64,000 nucleotides of DNA from Streptomyces pyxinicus. Lineage in GTDB: Bacteria > Actinomycetota > Actinomycetes > Streptomycetales > Streptomycetaceae. A model generated the notes under the pieces. That model saw only the letters and a program-made list of their open reading frames with translations, was not told the origin of the DNA and searched no databases. A program made the position numbers and the translations under genes. Location of the stretch: the NCBI RefSeq assembly GCF_024753135.1, contig NZ_JANUGP010000011.1, forward strand, positions 124,001 to 188,000. Direction: 5' to 3'. Shown here one piece after another: positions 1 through 9,805 of this stretch (positions are counted from its first letter, which is position 1; each line of letters starts with the position of its first letter).

Positions 1-1797
<1,797 letters not shown>

Positions 1798-2162
1798 TGA
1801 ACTGGACCTCCTTCGAGGCGGCTGTCCGGGGCGTGGTCTGTCCCGCGGACCATCCCAGGATCAACCCTACGTCGGTCAGGGTCGCCTTCCCGGGGCCATC
1901 CGGGGAACGGACGGCGTCTCGGGACGGCCTCTCGCGCTGGATCCCCCCATCATGTAACGCCTCGCTGCCGGACCCCCCGCGCACACGCTCCGTGCGCCCC
2001 CCGATCATCCCCTCGCGCCCCTCCCCGTACCCGTCGAACGGCGGACGGCTGGGGGCGGACAGGGGGCACAGGGGGTGCCCGGCCGGCCGCCGGCGGCTAC
2101 GAGTCCGGGTACGCCGGTACGGTCACGAGTTCGGATATGTCAGTACGGCCGGCACCCGGTGG
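1798..2162. other. Intergenic region between response regulator and korA
   Basis: 365 bases without a supported gene. The right end carries the tandem copies of the response-regulator 3' end (listed separately) and the left end holds the korA ribosome-binding site. Open frames here have poor codon structure. I could not assign a convincing promoter for korA. Confidence 0.5.
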
Positions 2163-2204
2163 CTACGAGTTCAGATACGTCAGTACGGCCAGCACCCGGC
2201 GGTG
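2099..2204. repeat. Tandem duplication covering the 3' end of the response-regulator gene
   Basis: A 40-bp unit starting ACGAGTT occurs at 2165-2204, where it encodes the last codons and stop of the regulator. It occurs again immediately downstream at 2125-2164 with a handful of substitutions. A third, shorter and more diverged copy lies at 2099-2124. The middle copy still reads V-L-T-Y-P-N-S-stop in the same relative frame, so the coding tail was duplicated. Confidence 0.85.
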
Positions 2205-2843
2205 GTCGCCGTCGCTCGGGGCCAGGCCGAGCTTGAGGAAGATGTTGCTGACGTGCTTCTCCACGGCCCCGTCGCTGACCACCAGCTGCCGGGCGATCGC
2301 CGAGTTCGTACGGCCCTCCGCCATCAGGCCGAGCACCTCGCGCTCGCGCGGCGTGAGCCCCGTCAGCACGGCCTGCTTGCGGCTGCGGCCGAGCAACTGC
2401 GCGACCACCTCGGGATCGAGCGCCGTACCGCCCCGGGCCACCCGCACCACCGCGTCCACGAACTCCCGGACCTCCGCGACCCGGTCCTTGAGCAGATAGC
2501 CCACGCCCCGGCTGGAACCGGCCAGCAGTTCGGTGGCGTAACGCTCCTCCACGTACTGCGACAGCACCAGCACCCCGAGCCCCGGGCGCGCCTTGCGCAG
2601 GGCCACCGCGGCCCGCACCCCCTCGTCGGTGTGCGTCGGCGGCATCCGTACGTCCGCCACCACCACGTCGGGCAGCATCCCCTGCCCGTCCAGGTCGGCG
2701 ATGGTCTTCACCAGCGCCTCCGCGTCCCCGACACCGGCCACCACCTCGTGCCCGCGGTCGGTCAGCAGCCGGGTCAGGCCCTCTCTGAGCAGCACCGAGT
2801 CCTCGGCGATGACCACCCGCACCCTGTCCTCCACGTCCGCCAC
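2163..2843 (-). CDS. Two-component response regulator, NarL/LuxR family
   Basis: DNA-binding response regulator of 226 residues. The receiver domain (about 8-130) has the acidic pair E14-D15, the phospho-acceptor Asp64 in DVVVADVRMPP and the conserved Lys in LLKDRV. A LuxR-type helix-turn-helix follows (about 155-215: LTPREREVLGLMAEGRTN, then GAVEKHVSNIFLKLGL). I chose GTG at 2843 because it follows GGAAGAAG and begins directly at the receiver fold; the frame is open further upstream to 2939 but that extension is unlike the family. It lies downstream of two histidine-kinase genes on the same strand (138 bp from the nearest), so one or both kinases are its likely partners. The stimulus is unknown. 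The 3' end is tandemly duplicated. Confidence 0.9.
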   Translation of the reverse strand: MADVEDRVRVVIAEDSVLLREGLTRLLTDRGHEVVAGVGDAEALVKTIADLDGQGMLPDVVVADVRMPPTHTDEGVRAAVALRKARPGLGVLVLSQYVEERYATELLAGSSRGVGYLLKDRVAEVREFVDAVVRVARGGTALDPEVVAQLLGRSRKQAVLTGLTPREREVLGLMAEGRTNSAIARQLVVSDGAVEKHVSNIFLKLGLAPSDGDHRRVLAVLTYLNS

Positions 2844-2981
2844 GCTTCTTCCGTCCCCCCATGAGCCCGCTCCGGCGACGGCGTGCGTCCACCGCACGCG
2901 TCCGTACCGAGGCCCAGCATCCCAGCAAACGCGCGGCACCGCCCGGAGCGCTGCTGGAGCGCCGGGCGGTGCGGGGGGCGG

Positions 2982-4319
2982 TCAGAGCGACGTCCGCCAG
3001 GGCAGTTCCGCGATCACCCGGGTGGGGCCGCCGGCGGGGGAGTCCACGAGCAGCACGCCGTCCACCGCGTCCAGGCGTCCGGCGAGCCCGGCCAGGCCCG
3101 AGCCGCCGGAGGCGTCCGCGCCGCCCACACCGTCATCGGTCACCTGGAGCAGCAGCCGGTCCTCCGCGCGCCACACGTCCACCGACGCCGACCGGGCCCG
3201 GCTGTGCTTGCTGATGTTCTGCAGGAGTTCGCAGACGGTGAAGTAGGCGATGCCCTCGATGGCCGGGGCCGGCCGCGCGGGCAGGTCGACGTCGACCCGT
3301 ACCGGCACCGTGCAGCGGGCGGCGACCGAGGACAGGGCCGCGTCCAGGCCCCGGTCGGTCAGGACGGCCGGGTGGATGCCCCGGGCCAGGTCGCGCAGCT
3401 CCCGCAGGGCCGTCTTCACCTCGCCGTGCGCCTCGTCCACCATCGCCGCCGCCGCGCGCGGGTCCTCCTTGAGCTTCTCCTTCGCCAGCCCCAGGTCCAT
3501 CGCCAGGCCCACCAGCCGGGCCTGCGCCCCGTCGTGCAGGTCCCGCTCGATACGGCGCAGGTCGGCGGCGGCCGTGTCCACCACGACGCCCCGGTCCGAC
3601 TCCAGTTCCTCCACCCGCGCCGAGAGCGGCGACGGCCCGAGCAGGCCGCGCACCAGCAGGCCGTCCACCGTGGTCAGGGCCCGCACCAGCCAGGGCGTGA
3701 CCAGCGTGAACAGCAGACCGACCAGCGCCGTGACGGTGATCTCGAAGGGGTTGTCCAGATAGACGCTGTGGTGCGCGTCGCCGTAGAGCTGGATGCCGCC
3801 GGTGCCGGCGTACGCCGGGAACACCCAGAACCACAGCGGGTACGACAGCAGGGTCCAGCCGCAGGTCCAGAAGGCCACCGCCACCGAGAAGGAGAACACC
3901 GCCCAGGGGAACTGGACGAGCGCGTACAGCAGGTGCCGCCAGGAGGCGCCGCTCTTGAGGACCGCGCCCATCCACGCGAAGGCGCCCGGCTTGCGCGTCC
4001 GCGGCGGCTCCGGGGCGGCCACGTCCAGGCCGAGCAGACCCCGCGCCCGCGCCCGCTCCAGCACACCGAAGCCCCGGCAGCCGAGCAGGGCCGCCGCCAG
4101 CACCGGGATGCCGAGGAAGGTGACCAGCAGCCCGGCGCCCAGCGAGGCCATCGTGACCGTCCAGGTGAACAGCGCGATCGAGATCGGCAGGCTCAGCAGC
4201 ACGTACCCGAACTCCCGCCAGCTGCGCCCCTCGAACGGCGCCCGCAGCGCGGCGGGCACCCGGTGACCGTTCCGGGCGGGCTGCCCGTGCCGATACCCCT
4301 GTGCGTAGTCCGTGGCCAT
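2982..4319 (-). CDS. Sensor histidine kinase (HisKA_3 type), membrane bound
   Basis: 445-residue kinase. The N-terminal half (about 35-215) holds several hydrophobic membrane segments of the sensor type common in streptomycete NarL-system kinases. The dimerisation/phosphotransfer helix has RIERDLHDGAQARLVGLA with the phospho-accepting His near residue 261. The C-terminal HATPase domain shows CELLQNISKHS (N box) and LQVTDDGVGGA (G1), ending in AELPWRTSL. It is a close paralogue of the kinase gene just upstream (4477-5718): the kinase domains are nearly identical but the sensor halves differ. It lies between that gene and the response-regulator gene, all on the minus strand. Confidence 0.9.
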   Translation of the reverse strand: MATDYAQGYRHGQPARNGHRVPAALRAPFEGRSWREFGYVLLSLPISIALFTWTVTMASLGAGLLVTFLGIPVLAAALLGCRGFGVLERARARGLLGLDVAAPEPPRTRKPGAFAWMGAVLKSGASWRHLLYALVQFPWAVFSFSVAVAFWTCGWTLLSYPLWFWVFPAYAGTGGIQLYGDAHHSVYLDNPFEITVTALVGLLFTLVTPWLVRALTTVDGLLVRGLLGPSPLSARVEELESDRGVVVDTAAADLRRIERDLHDGAQARLVGLAMDLGLAKEKLKEDPRAAAAMVDEAHGEVKTALRELRDLARGIHPAVLTDRGLDAALSSVAARCTVPVRVDVDLPARPAPAIEGIAYFTVCELLQNISKHSRARSASVDVWRAEDRLLLQVTDDGVGGADASGGSGLAGLAGRLDAVDGVLLVDSPAGGPTRVIAELPWRTSL

Positions 4320-4476
4320 GGAGATGCCGTCCTGTCCTTGTCGTGTGCGGGTTGTGTGCCGGTGCTCCGACCGGTGTGCCGGCCGTATCTCCAGAGTCCT
4401 GTGCGGCGGGCTCCGGGACCATGACGGCCGTCGGCGTCTCGGGGCGGGGGTTTTCCCTACCTCGGGTGGGGTGCGG

Positions 4477-5718
4477 TCACGCCGTCCGGTCCCGCCAGGG
4501 CAGCTCCGCCGTGACCACGGTCGGGCCGCCGGCCGGGGAGTCGACCACGAACAGGCCGTCCACCGCGCCCAGCCGCTCCGCGAGCCCGCGCATACCGCTG
4601 CCGGTGTCGAGGCGGGCGCCGCCCCGGCCGTCGTCCTGGACCTGGATGAGCAGCCGGTTCTCGGTGCGCCACACGTCCACCGAGGCGGTCCGGGCGCCGC
4701 TGTGCTTGCTGATGTTCTGCAGGAGTTCGGAGACGGTGAAGTAGGCGATGCCCTCGATGGCCTCGGCGGGCCGGGACGCCAGGTCCACCGTCACCTTCAC
4801 CGGCACCGTGCAGCGGGCGGCGACCGAGGACAGGGCCGCGTCCAGGCCCCGGTCGGTCAGGACGGCCGGGTGGATGCCCCGGGCCAGGTCGCGCAGCTCC
4901 TGGAGGGCCAGCTTCACCTCGCCGTGCGCCTCGTCCACCATCGCCGCCGCCGTGTCCGGGTCCTCCAGCAGCTTCTCCTTGGCCAGACCGAGCCCCATCG
5001 CCAGGTTGACCAGCCGCGCCTGCGCCCCGTCGTGCAGGTCCCGCTCGATCCGCCGCAGGTCCGCCGCGGCCGTGTCCACCACGACACCCCGGTCGGACTC
5101 CAGTTCGGCGATCCGGCGCTCCAGCTCGTCCGAGGGCGACAGCAACCCCCGTACCATCGCCCGGTCCACGTTGGTCAGCCCCCGGGTGAGGTACGGCAGC
5201 ACCGGCCACAGCACGAACAGCGAGGCCAGCGTCAGGCAGAAGGTGAAGATGCCCCAGGGCAGCCGGATCGCGTCGTACAGCAGGGTCCGCCAGCCCACCG
5301 GGTCCTTCAGTGCCATCCACAGCCGGGGCACCAGCCCCTCACTCCGGGCGAGCGGCAGCGGCGACGGCTCCTCCACCCGCACCCCAAGCAGCCGCCGGGC
5401 CCGGGCCCGCTCCAGCTTGCCGAGCTGCCGGGCACCCAGCAGGGACAGCGCGAGCACCGGCAGACCGATCACGGTCAGGGTGAGCGCCCCGCCGGTGCAC
5501 ACCACCGTGACCGCGTAGACGAAGCCGAACACCGCCACCGGCAGATTCAGCAGGAGATGCGCGATCTCCTTCCAGGTGCGCACGTCGAGGGCCGGCCGGA
5601 CACGCGCGTCGAGGGCCGGCCGGACGCGCGGCTGAGAGTCGGTGCCGTCGAGGTGGACGATGCCGTCGGAACGGACGGTGCCGTCGCCGCGGTCGGCGGC
5701 GGAGCGGGAAGCGGTCAT
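4477..5718 (-). CDS. Sensor histidine kinase (HisKA_3 type), paralogue of the next gene
   Basis: 413-residue kinase starting at ATG 5718; the frame is open further upstream but that extension has no domain content. Residues 1-45 are hydrophilic and include an 8-residue tandem duplication (VRPALDAR/VRPALDVR). Membrane segments occupy about 50-200. The H box is RIERDLHDGAQARLVNLAMG with His near residue 228, followed by an HATPase domain (SELLQNISKHSG, IQVQDDGRGG). First gene of the three-gene set kinase-kinase-regulator. Divergent from the nuo operon across a 263-bp gap. It may heterodimerise with its paralogue or answer a different signal through the same regulator; this is inference. Confidence 0.88.
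   Translation of the reverse strand: MTASRSAADRGDGTVRSDGIVHLDGTDSQPRVRPALDARVRPALDVRTWKEIAHLLLNLPVAVFGFVYAVTVVCTGGALTLTVIGLPVLALSLLGARQLGKLERARARRLLGVRVEEPSPLPLARSEGLVPRLWMALKDPVGWRTLLYDAIRLPWGIFTFCLTLASLFVLWPVLPYLTRGLTNVDRAMVRGLLSPSDELERRIAELESDRGVVVDTAAADLRRIERDLHDGAQARLVNLAMGLGLAKEKLLEDPDTAAAMVDEAHGEVKLALQELRDLARGIHPAVLTDRGLDAALSSVAARCTVPVKVTVDLASRPAEAIEGIAYFTVSELLQNISKHSGARTASVDVWRTENRLLIQVQDDGRGGARLDTGSGMRGLAERLGAVDGLFVVDSPAGGPTVVTAELPWRDRTA
5583..5625 (-). repeat. 24-bp period duplication inside the kinase N-terminus
   Basis: The 19-base sequence CGTCGAGGGCCGGCCGGAC occurs at 5583-5601 and again at 5607-5625. The 24-bp period keeps the reading frame and duplicates eight residues in the hydrophilic N-terminus of the kinase. 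Confidence 0.9.
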
Positions 5719-5832
5719 GACAGTCAGCCTGCCGTGCGCCGCGCCCCGCGCGCCATGCGGTGGGCCGCCCTCCGCCCCCGGGGGAAATCCCCACCCCGGG
5801 CGCCGGACCCGCGTCCCAGGGTGTGACGGGCT

Positions 5833-5862
5833 GCTTACCGCTTCTTTATCAGGGCCTAGACT
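5833..5862 (+). promoter_or_regulatory. Possible nuoA promoter
   Basis: A -10-like TAGACT at 5857-5862 lies 18 bp downstream of a weak -35-like GCTTAC at 5833-5838. Transcription from here would give a leader of about 110 nt containing the 10-bp repeat array. The -35 match is poor. Confidence 0.35.
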
Positions 5863-5910
5863 CCCGTGCGTACGGACTCTCGAAGCACACCGCGTCACAG
5901 GACTCACCCG

Positions 5911-5960
5911 AGTCACGAGAAGTCACGGGAAGCCACGAGAAGTCACGAGACGCCACGAGG
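5911..5960 (+). repeat. Five consecutive 10-bp direct repeats upstream of nuoA
   Basis: Five adjoining decamers read AGTCACGAGA, AGTCACGGGA, AGCCACGAGA, AGTCACGAGA and CGCCACGAGG. Degenerate copies (CGCGTCACAG, GACTCACCCG) precede them at 5891-5910. The array ends 21 bp before the nuoA start codon. A 10-bp period puts each unit on the same face of the helix. Confidence 0.92.
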
Positions 5961-5981
5961 TCAGAGAGCGAGGAACGGACG

Positions 5982-6401
5982 GTGCGGGAGACGTTGGGGG
6001 ACGCGCCGCTCGCCGCGGCGCACACCGTCGCGGCCGGCTACTTCCGGTCCTATACGGTCGTCGGTCTGCTCGCCGTCGTCGGCGTGCTGTTCGTCGCGGT
6101 CGCCTTCGGCGCCGGCCGCCTGCTGCGCCCGGTCGTACCGACCCCCGAGAAGCTGCTGACCTACGAGTGCGGCGTCGACCCCGTCGGCGAGGGCTGGGCC
6201 CACACCCAGGTCCGCTACTACGTCTACGCCTTCCTCTACGTGATCTTCGCCGTCGACTCGATCTTCCTCTTCCCCTGGGCGACCGTCTTCGCCGCCCCCG
6301 GCTACGGCGCGACGACCCTCGTGGAGATGTTCGTCTTCCTCGGCTTCCTCGCCGTCGGCCTGCTGTACGCATACAAGAAGGGCGTCCTGGCATGGACGTG
6401 A
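5982..6401 (+). CDS. nuoA: NADH-quinone oxidoreductase subunit A (secondary complex I operon)
   Basis: Membrane-arm subunit, 139 residues. It has three hydrophobic segments (about 20-45, 80-105, 112-135). The family signature is KLLTYECGVDPVGEGW, whose Cys lies in the quinone-site loop, followed by RYYVYAFLYVIFAVDSIFLF. GTG at 5982 was chosen because it places the first membrane helix after a short leader and follows GAGG. The gene overlaps nuoB by 10 bases. It is the first gene of a tight ten-gene operon lacking nuoD,E,F,G. Confidence 0.93.
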   Translation: MRETLGDAPLAAAHTVAAGYFRSYTVVGLLAVVGVLFVAVAFGAGRLLRPVVPTPEKLLTYECGVDPVGEGWAHTQVRYYVYAFLYVIFAVDSIFLFPWATVFAAPGYGATTLVEMFVFLGFLAVGLLYAYKKGVLAWT

Positions 6402-7021
6402 ACCCCGCACCGTCCGAGCCGGTCCACTTGCGGGAGCCGGTCCACCTGCCGGAGCCGAAGCGGCTGGGCGCGCTGGCCCGGCTGGCACCCGAGCCGATGA
6501 AGGTCGTCCTGAACTGGGGCCGCCGCTACTCGCTCTGGGTCTTCAACTTCGGCCTCGCCTGCTGCGCGATCGAGTTCATCGCCGCGTCGATGGCCCGCCA
6601 CGACTTCATCCGGCTCGGTGTCATCCCCTTCGCGCCGGGCCCCCGCCAGGCCGACCTGATGGTGGTCTCGGGCACGGTCACGGACAAGATGGCCCCGGCC
6701 GTGAAGCGGCTGTACGAGCAGATGCCCGAACCGAAGTACGTCATCTCCTTCGGCGCCTGCTCCAACTGCGGCGGCCCCTACTGGGACTCCTACTCCGTCA
6801 CCAAGGGCGTCGACCAGATCATCCCCGTCGACGTCTACGTACCCGGCTGCCCGCCCCGCCCCGAGGCCCTCCTCCAGGGCATCCTCAAGCTCCAGGAGAA
6901 GATCGCCCGCGAGTCCCTGGGGGAGCGGTACGGCACCGCCGAGGCCCGTCCGTCGGCGGCGGCCCTCCAGAGCGGCCTGGTACCGCCGCCCGCCCCGGCC
7001 GGCGAGGGGGACGCGCGATGA
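6392..7021 (+). CDS. nuoB: NADH-quinone oxidoreductase subunit B
   Basis: Peripheral-arm subunit that carries the N2 4Fe-4S cluster next to the quinone site. It has 209 residues. All four expected ligands are present: the CC pair in FGLACCAIEFIAAS, one Cys in SFGACSNCGGPYW, and one in YVPGCPPRPEAL. So the subunit looks functional. A proline/alanine-rich C-terminus of about 30 residues follows the fold. Starts inside nuoA (10-base overlap) and overlaps nuoC by 4 bases, implying translational coupling. Confidence 0.95.
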   Translation: MDVNPAPSEPVHLREPVHLPEPKRLGALARLAPEPMKVVLNWGRRYSLWVFNFGLACCAIEFIAASMARHDFIRLGVIPFAPGPRQADLMVVSGTVTDKMAPAVKRLYEQMPEPKYVISFGACSNCGGPYWDSYSVTKGVDQIIPVDVYVPGCPPRPEALLQGILKLQEKIARESLGERYGTAEARPSAAALQSGLVPPPAPAGEGDAR

Positions 7022-8286
7022 GCACGGCCGGCTGGCTGCCCGCCCCCGCCGAGGAACTGTTCGGCCCCGACGCGGTGGCCGAGGAGTCGTACGACGTGCT
7101 GACCGTGGACGTCCCGCCGTCCGCCTGGCTCACCGCCCTGGAGACGGCCCGTACGACCCTGTCGTGCACCTACTTCGACTGGCTGAGCGCCGTAGACGAA
7201 CCCGGCACGGGCTTCCGGATCTCCGCGCACGTCGTGGCGCTCGGCCCGGTCCGCCGGCTGCTCGTCCGGACGACGGTCCCGCACGAGGCGCCGGCGCTGC
7301 CCTCGGCCGTCGACGTCTACGCGGGCGCCGGCTGGCACGAGCGCGAGACCCACGAGATGTTCGGCGTGGTCTTCGAGGGCCACCCGGGCCTGGAGCACCT
7401 CCTCCTCCCGGAGACCTTCGAGGGCCACCCCCTGCGCAAGGACTTCGTCCTCGCCGCCCGCGTCGCCAAGGCCTGGCCCGGCGCGAAGGAACCCGGCGAG
7501 TCCGAGCACGGCGGGCCCAAGCGCCGCCAGATGCTCCCGCCGGGCGTACCCGACCCCAACGAGTGGGGGCCCCTGAAGGGCCAGCTCCCACCGGCCCCGG
7601 CCCGCCCGGCCCGTGGCGCGGCCCGCCCGGCCGGCGCCACCGGCGAACGTCCCGTACGGCGCACCCGTACGGCGGCGGCCGGCTCGGCGAGCCAGACCGG
7701 CGAGGCCGCCACCCCTGCCGAGGCCCCCGCCACCCCCGCCACCCCTGCCGAGGCCCCCGCCGCTCCCGCTCCCGCCCGACCACGCCGGACGCGCAGCGCC
7801 AGTCAGGGTTCGGCGAGCCAGACGGCACCCGATGCCGGGGCCGAGACCGCGGCGAACCGGAAGCAGGCGGCGACCGAGGACGACGCGGCCACGGCATCGG
7901 CCGCGCCGGGCCCGGCCGCCGAGGCCTCGGTCGCGCACGAACCGGGCCCCGCCCCGCCATCTGCCCAGCCGTCCGCCCCGGCCCGCCCGCGCCGCGCCCG
8001 CAGCGCCTCGGAAGGATCGTCCTCGCAGCGCGACCCCGCCCCGGAGCCCAGGGAACCGGCCGAGCCCACGGAACCGGCCCAGCCGCCGGACCTGGACAGC
8101 CCCGGCCGCCGCACCACGGCCCCCCGTAGCGCGGACGCCCCCTGGCACCACGCCCGCCCGGCCTTCGACGAACCGGAGCCGACGGAGGAGCAGCCCGCAC
8201 CGGACCCGAAGCGCGAACGCGAGCCGGCCCCGAAACCGGACGGCAAGCCCCCCACCCCCGAACCCCCCGCAGGAGGCCCGCAGTGA
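7018..8286 (+). CDS. nuoC: NADH-quinone oxidoreductase subunit C with a long disordered C-terminal tail
   Basis: Residues about 1-195 form the 30-kDa subunit fold, with the signature ERETHEMFGVVFEGHPGLEH followed by ETFEGHPLRKDFV. The remaining 230 or so residues (196-422) are a low-complexity Ala/Pro/Arg/Glu tail. Typical NuoC proteins end soon after the signature, so this one is about twice the usual length. The tail contains three spaced copies of a basic motif of the form RRxRSASxGSxSQ (near residues 213, 256 and 325) and alanine-proline repeats such as ATPAEAPATPATPAEAP. No NuoD domain is fused and no nuoD gene follows. Overlaps both neighbours by 4 bases. The tail's role is unknown; it may bind another protein or membrane lipids (inference). 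Confidence 0.9.
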   Translation: MSTAGWLPAPAEELFGPDAVAEESYDVLTVDVPPSAWLTALETARTTLSCTYFDWLSAVDEPGTGFRISAHVVALGPVRRLLVRTTVPHEAPALPSAVDVYAGAGWHERETHEMFGVVFEGHPGLEHLLLPETFEGHPLRKDFVLAARVAKAWPGAKEPGESEHGGPKRRQMLPPGVPDPNEWGPLKGQLPPAPARPARGAARPAGATGERPVRRTRTAAAGSASQTGEAATPAEAPATPATPAEAPAAPAPARPRRTRSASQGSASQTAPDAGAETAANRKQAATEDDAATASAAPGPAAEASVAHEPGPAPPSAQPSAPARPRRARSASEGSSSQRDPAPEPREPAEPTEPAQPPDLDSPGRRTTAPRSADAPWHHARPAFDEPEPTEEQPAPDPKREREPAPKPDGKPPTPEPPAGGPQ

Positions 8287-9251
8287 ACGACGTTCTGGAC
8301 GTCGCCCTGCGACTCCTGGTCGTCTTCGTCGTCTTCCTCACCTTCCCCCTGATCGTCGGCCAGACCGAGCACAAGGTGATGGCCCACATGCAGGGCAGGC
8401 TCGGCCCGATGTACGCCGGCGGCTTCCACGGCTGGGCCCAGCTCATCGCCGACGGCGTGAAGTTCGCGCAGAAGGAGGACGTGGTCCCGGCCGGCGCCGA
8501 CCGCCGCGTCTTCCAGCTCGCCCCCGCCGTGGCCCTGCTGCCCTACCTCCTCGTCCTGCTCGCCATCCCGATCGGCCCGGGCGAGGGCGCCGTCGGCCAG
8601 GTCCTCGACGCCGGCGTGTTCTTCGTGCTCGCGGTGATGGGCGTCGGCGTCCTCGGCTCCCTCATGGCCGGCTGGGCCAGCGCCAACAAGTTCTCCCTCC
8701 TGGGCGGCCTGCGCACCGCCGCCCAACTGCTCGCCTACGAACTGCCGATGCTGCTCACCGCGGCCTCCGTCGCGATGGCCGCCGGCACCGTGTCCCTGCC
8801 GGGCATCGTGGCCGCCTTCCACTGGTGGTGGCTGCCCTGGCAGATCACCGGCGCCCTCGTCTTCTTCGTGGCCGGCCTCGCCGAACTCCAGCGCCCGCCG
8901 TTCGACATGCCCGTCGCCGACTCGGAGATCATCTTCGGCGCCTACACCGAGTACACCGGCCTGCGCTTCGCCCTGTTCCTGCTCGCCGAGTACGCCGGGA
9001 TCGTCGTCCTGTGCGGCCTGACCACCGTCCTCTTCCTGGGCGGCTGGCACGGCCCGTGGGGCGCCGACGGCCTGGGCTGGCTGTGGACCCTGCTGAAGAC
9101 CGCGGTCCTCGCGTTCCTCGTCATCTGGCTCCGCGTCACCTACCCCCGGCTGCGCGAGGACCAGCTCCAGAAGTTCTCCTGGACCCTCCTCGTCCCCCTG
9201 TCCCTCGCCCAGATCGCCCTCACCGGCGTCATCAAGGTGGTGATCTCCTAA
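8283..9251 (+). CDS. nuoH: NADH-quinone oxidoreductase subunit H
   Basis: Membrane subunit joining the proton-pumping arm to the redox arm and forming much of the quinone chamber. It has 322 residues and about eight membrane helices. Family motifs are present: HKVMAHMQGRLGPM near the N-terminus and RPPFDMPVADSEIIFGAYTE in the middle. The usual PEAESEL segment reads PVADSEI here, so one of the acidic residues of the conserved loop is replaced by Val. Starts with GTG overlapping the nuoC stop (GTGA). Confidence 0.95.
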   Translation: MNDVLDVALRLLVVFVVFLTFPLIVGQTEHKVMAHMQGRLGPMYAGGFHGWAQLIADGVKFAQKEDVVPAGADRRVFQLAPAVALLPYLLVLLAIPIGPGEGAVGQVLDAGVFFVLAVMGVGVLGSLMAGWASANKFSLLGGLRTAAQLLAYELPMLLTAASVAMAAGTVSLPGIVAAFHWWWLPWQITGALVFFVAGLAELQRPPFDMPVADSEIIFGAYTEYTGLRFALFLLAEYAGIVVLCGLTTVLFLGGWHGPWGADGLGWLWTLLKTAVLAFLVIWLRVTYPRLREDQLQKFSWTLLVPLSLAQIALTGVIKVVIS

Positions 9252-9805
9252 TGCCCCCGATCCCCGGCTCCGGCCTCGCCAAGGGCCTGGCCGTCACCCT
9301 GCGCACGATGACGCGGAAGACGGTCACCGAGCAGTACCCGGACGCCCTGCCCGAACTGCCGCCCCGCACCCGCGGGGTGATCGGCCTGTTCGAGGAGAAC
9401 TGCACCGTCTGCATGCTGTGCGCCCGCGAGTGCCCCGACTGGTGCATCTACATCGACTCCCACAAGGAGACCGTCCCGCCGGCCGCCCCGGGCGGGCGCG
9501 AGCGCAGCCGCAACGTCCTCGACCGGTTCGCCATCGACTTCTCCCTGTGCATGTACTGCGGTATCTGCATCGAGGTCTGCCCCTTCGACGCCCTGTTCTG
9601 GTCCCCGGAGTTCGAGTACGCCGAGACCGACATCCGCGACCTCACCCACGAGCGGGACAAGCTCCGCGAGTGGATGTGGACCGTCCCGGCCCCGCCCGCC
9701 CTGGACCCCGGCGCGGAGGAGCCCAAGGAGATCGCCGCCGCCCGCAAGACCGCCGAGAAGCTGGCCGCCGCCGCCCAGGCCGAACCCCGGGAGGGCGACG
9801 CGTGA
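9251..9805 (+). CDS. nuoI: NADH-quinone oxidoreductase subunit I (two 4Fe-4S clusters)
   Basis: Ferredoxin-like electron carrier of 184 residues feeding the N2 cluster in NuoB. Two complete 4Fe-4S motifs are visible: CTVCMLCARECPDWC near residue 55 and CMYCGICIEVCPFDA near residue 100. The C-terminus is charged. As NuoE, F and G are not encoded here, this would be the entry point for electrons if the complex acts with ferredoxin (inference). Starts at ATG 9251, which shares its A with the nuoH stop. Confidence 0.96.
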   Translation: MPPIPGSGLAKGLAVTLRTMTRKTVTEQYPDALPELPPRTRGVIGLFEENCTVCMLCARECPDWCIYIDSHKETVPPAAPGGRERSRNVLDRFAIDFSLCMYCGICIEVCPFDALFWSPEFEYAETDIRDLTHERDKLREWMWTVPAPPALDPGAEEPKEIAAARKTAEKLAAAAQAEPREGDA

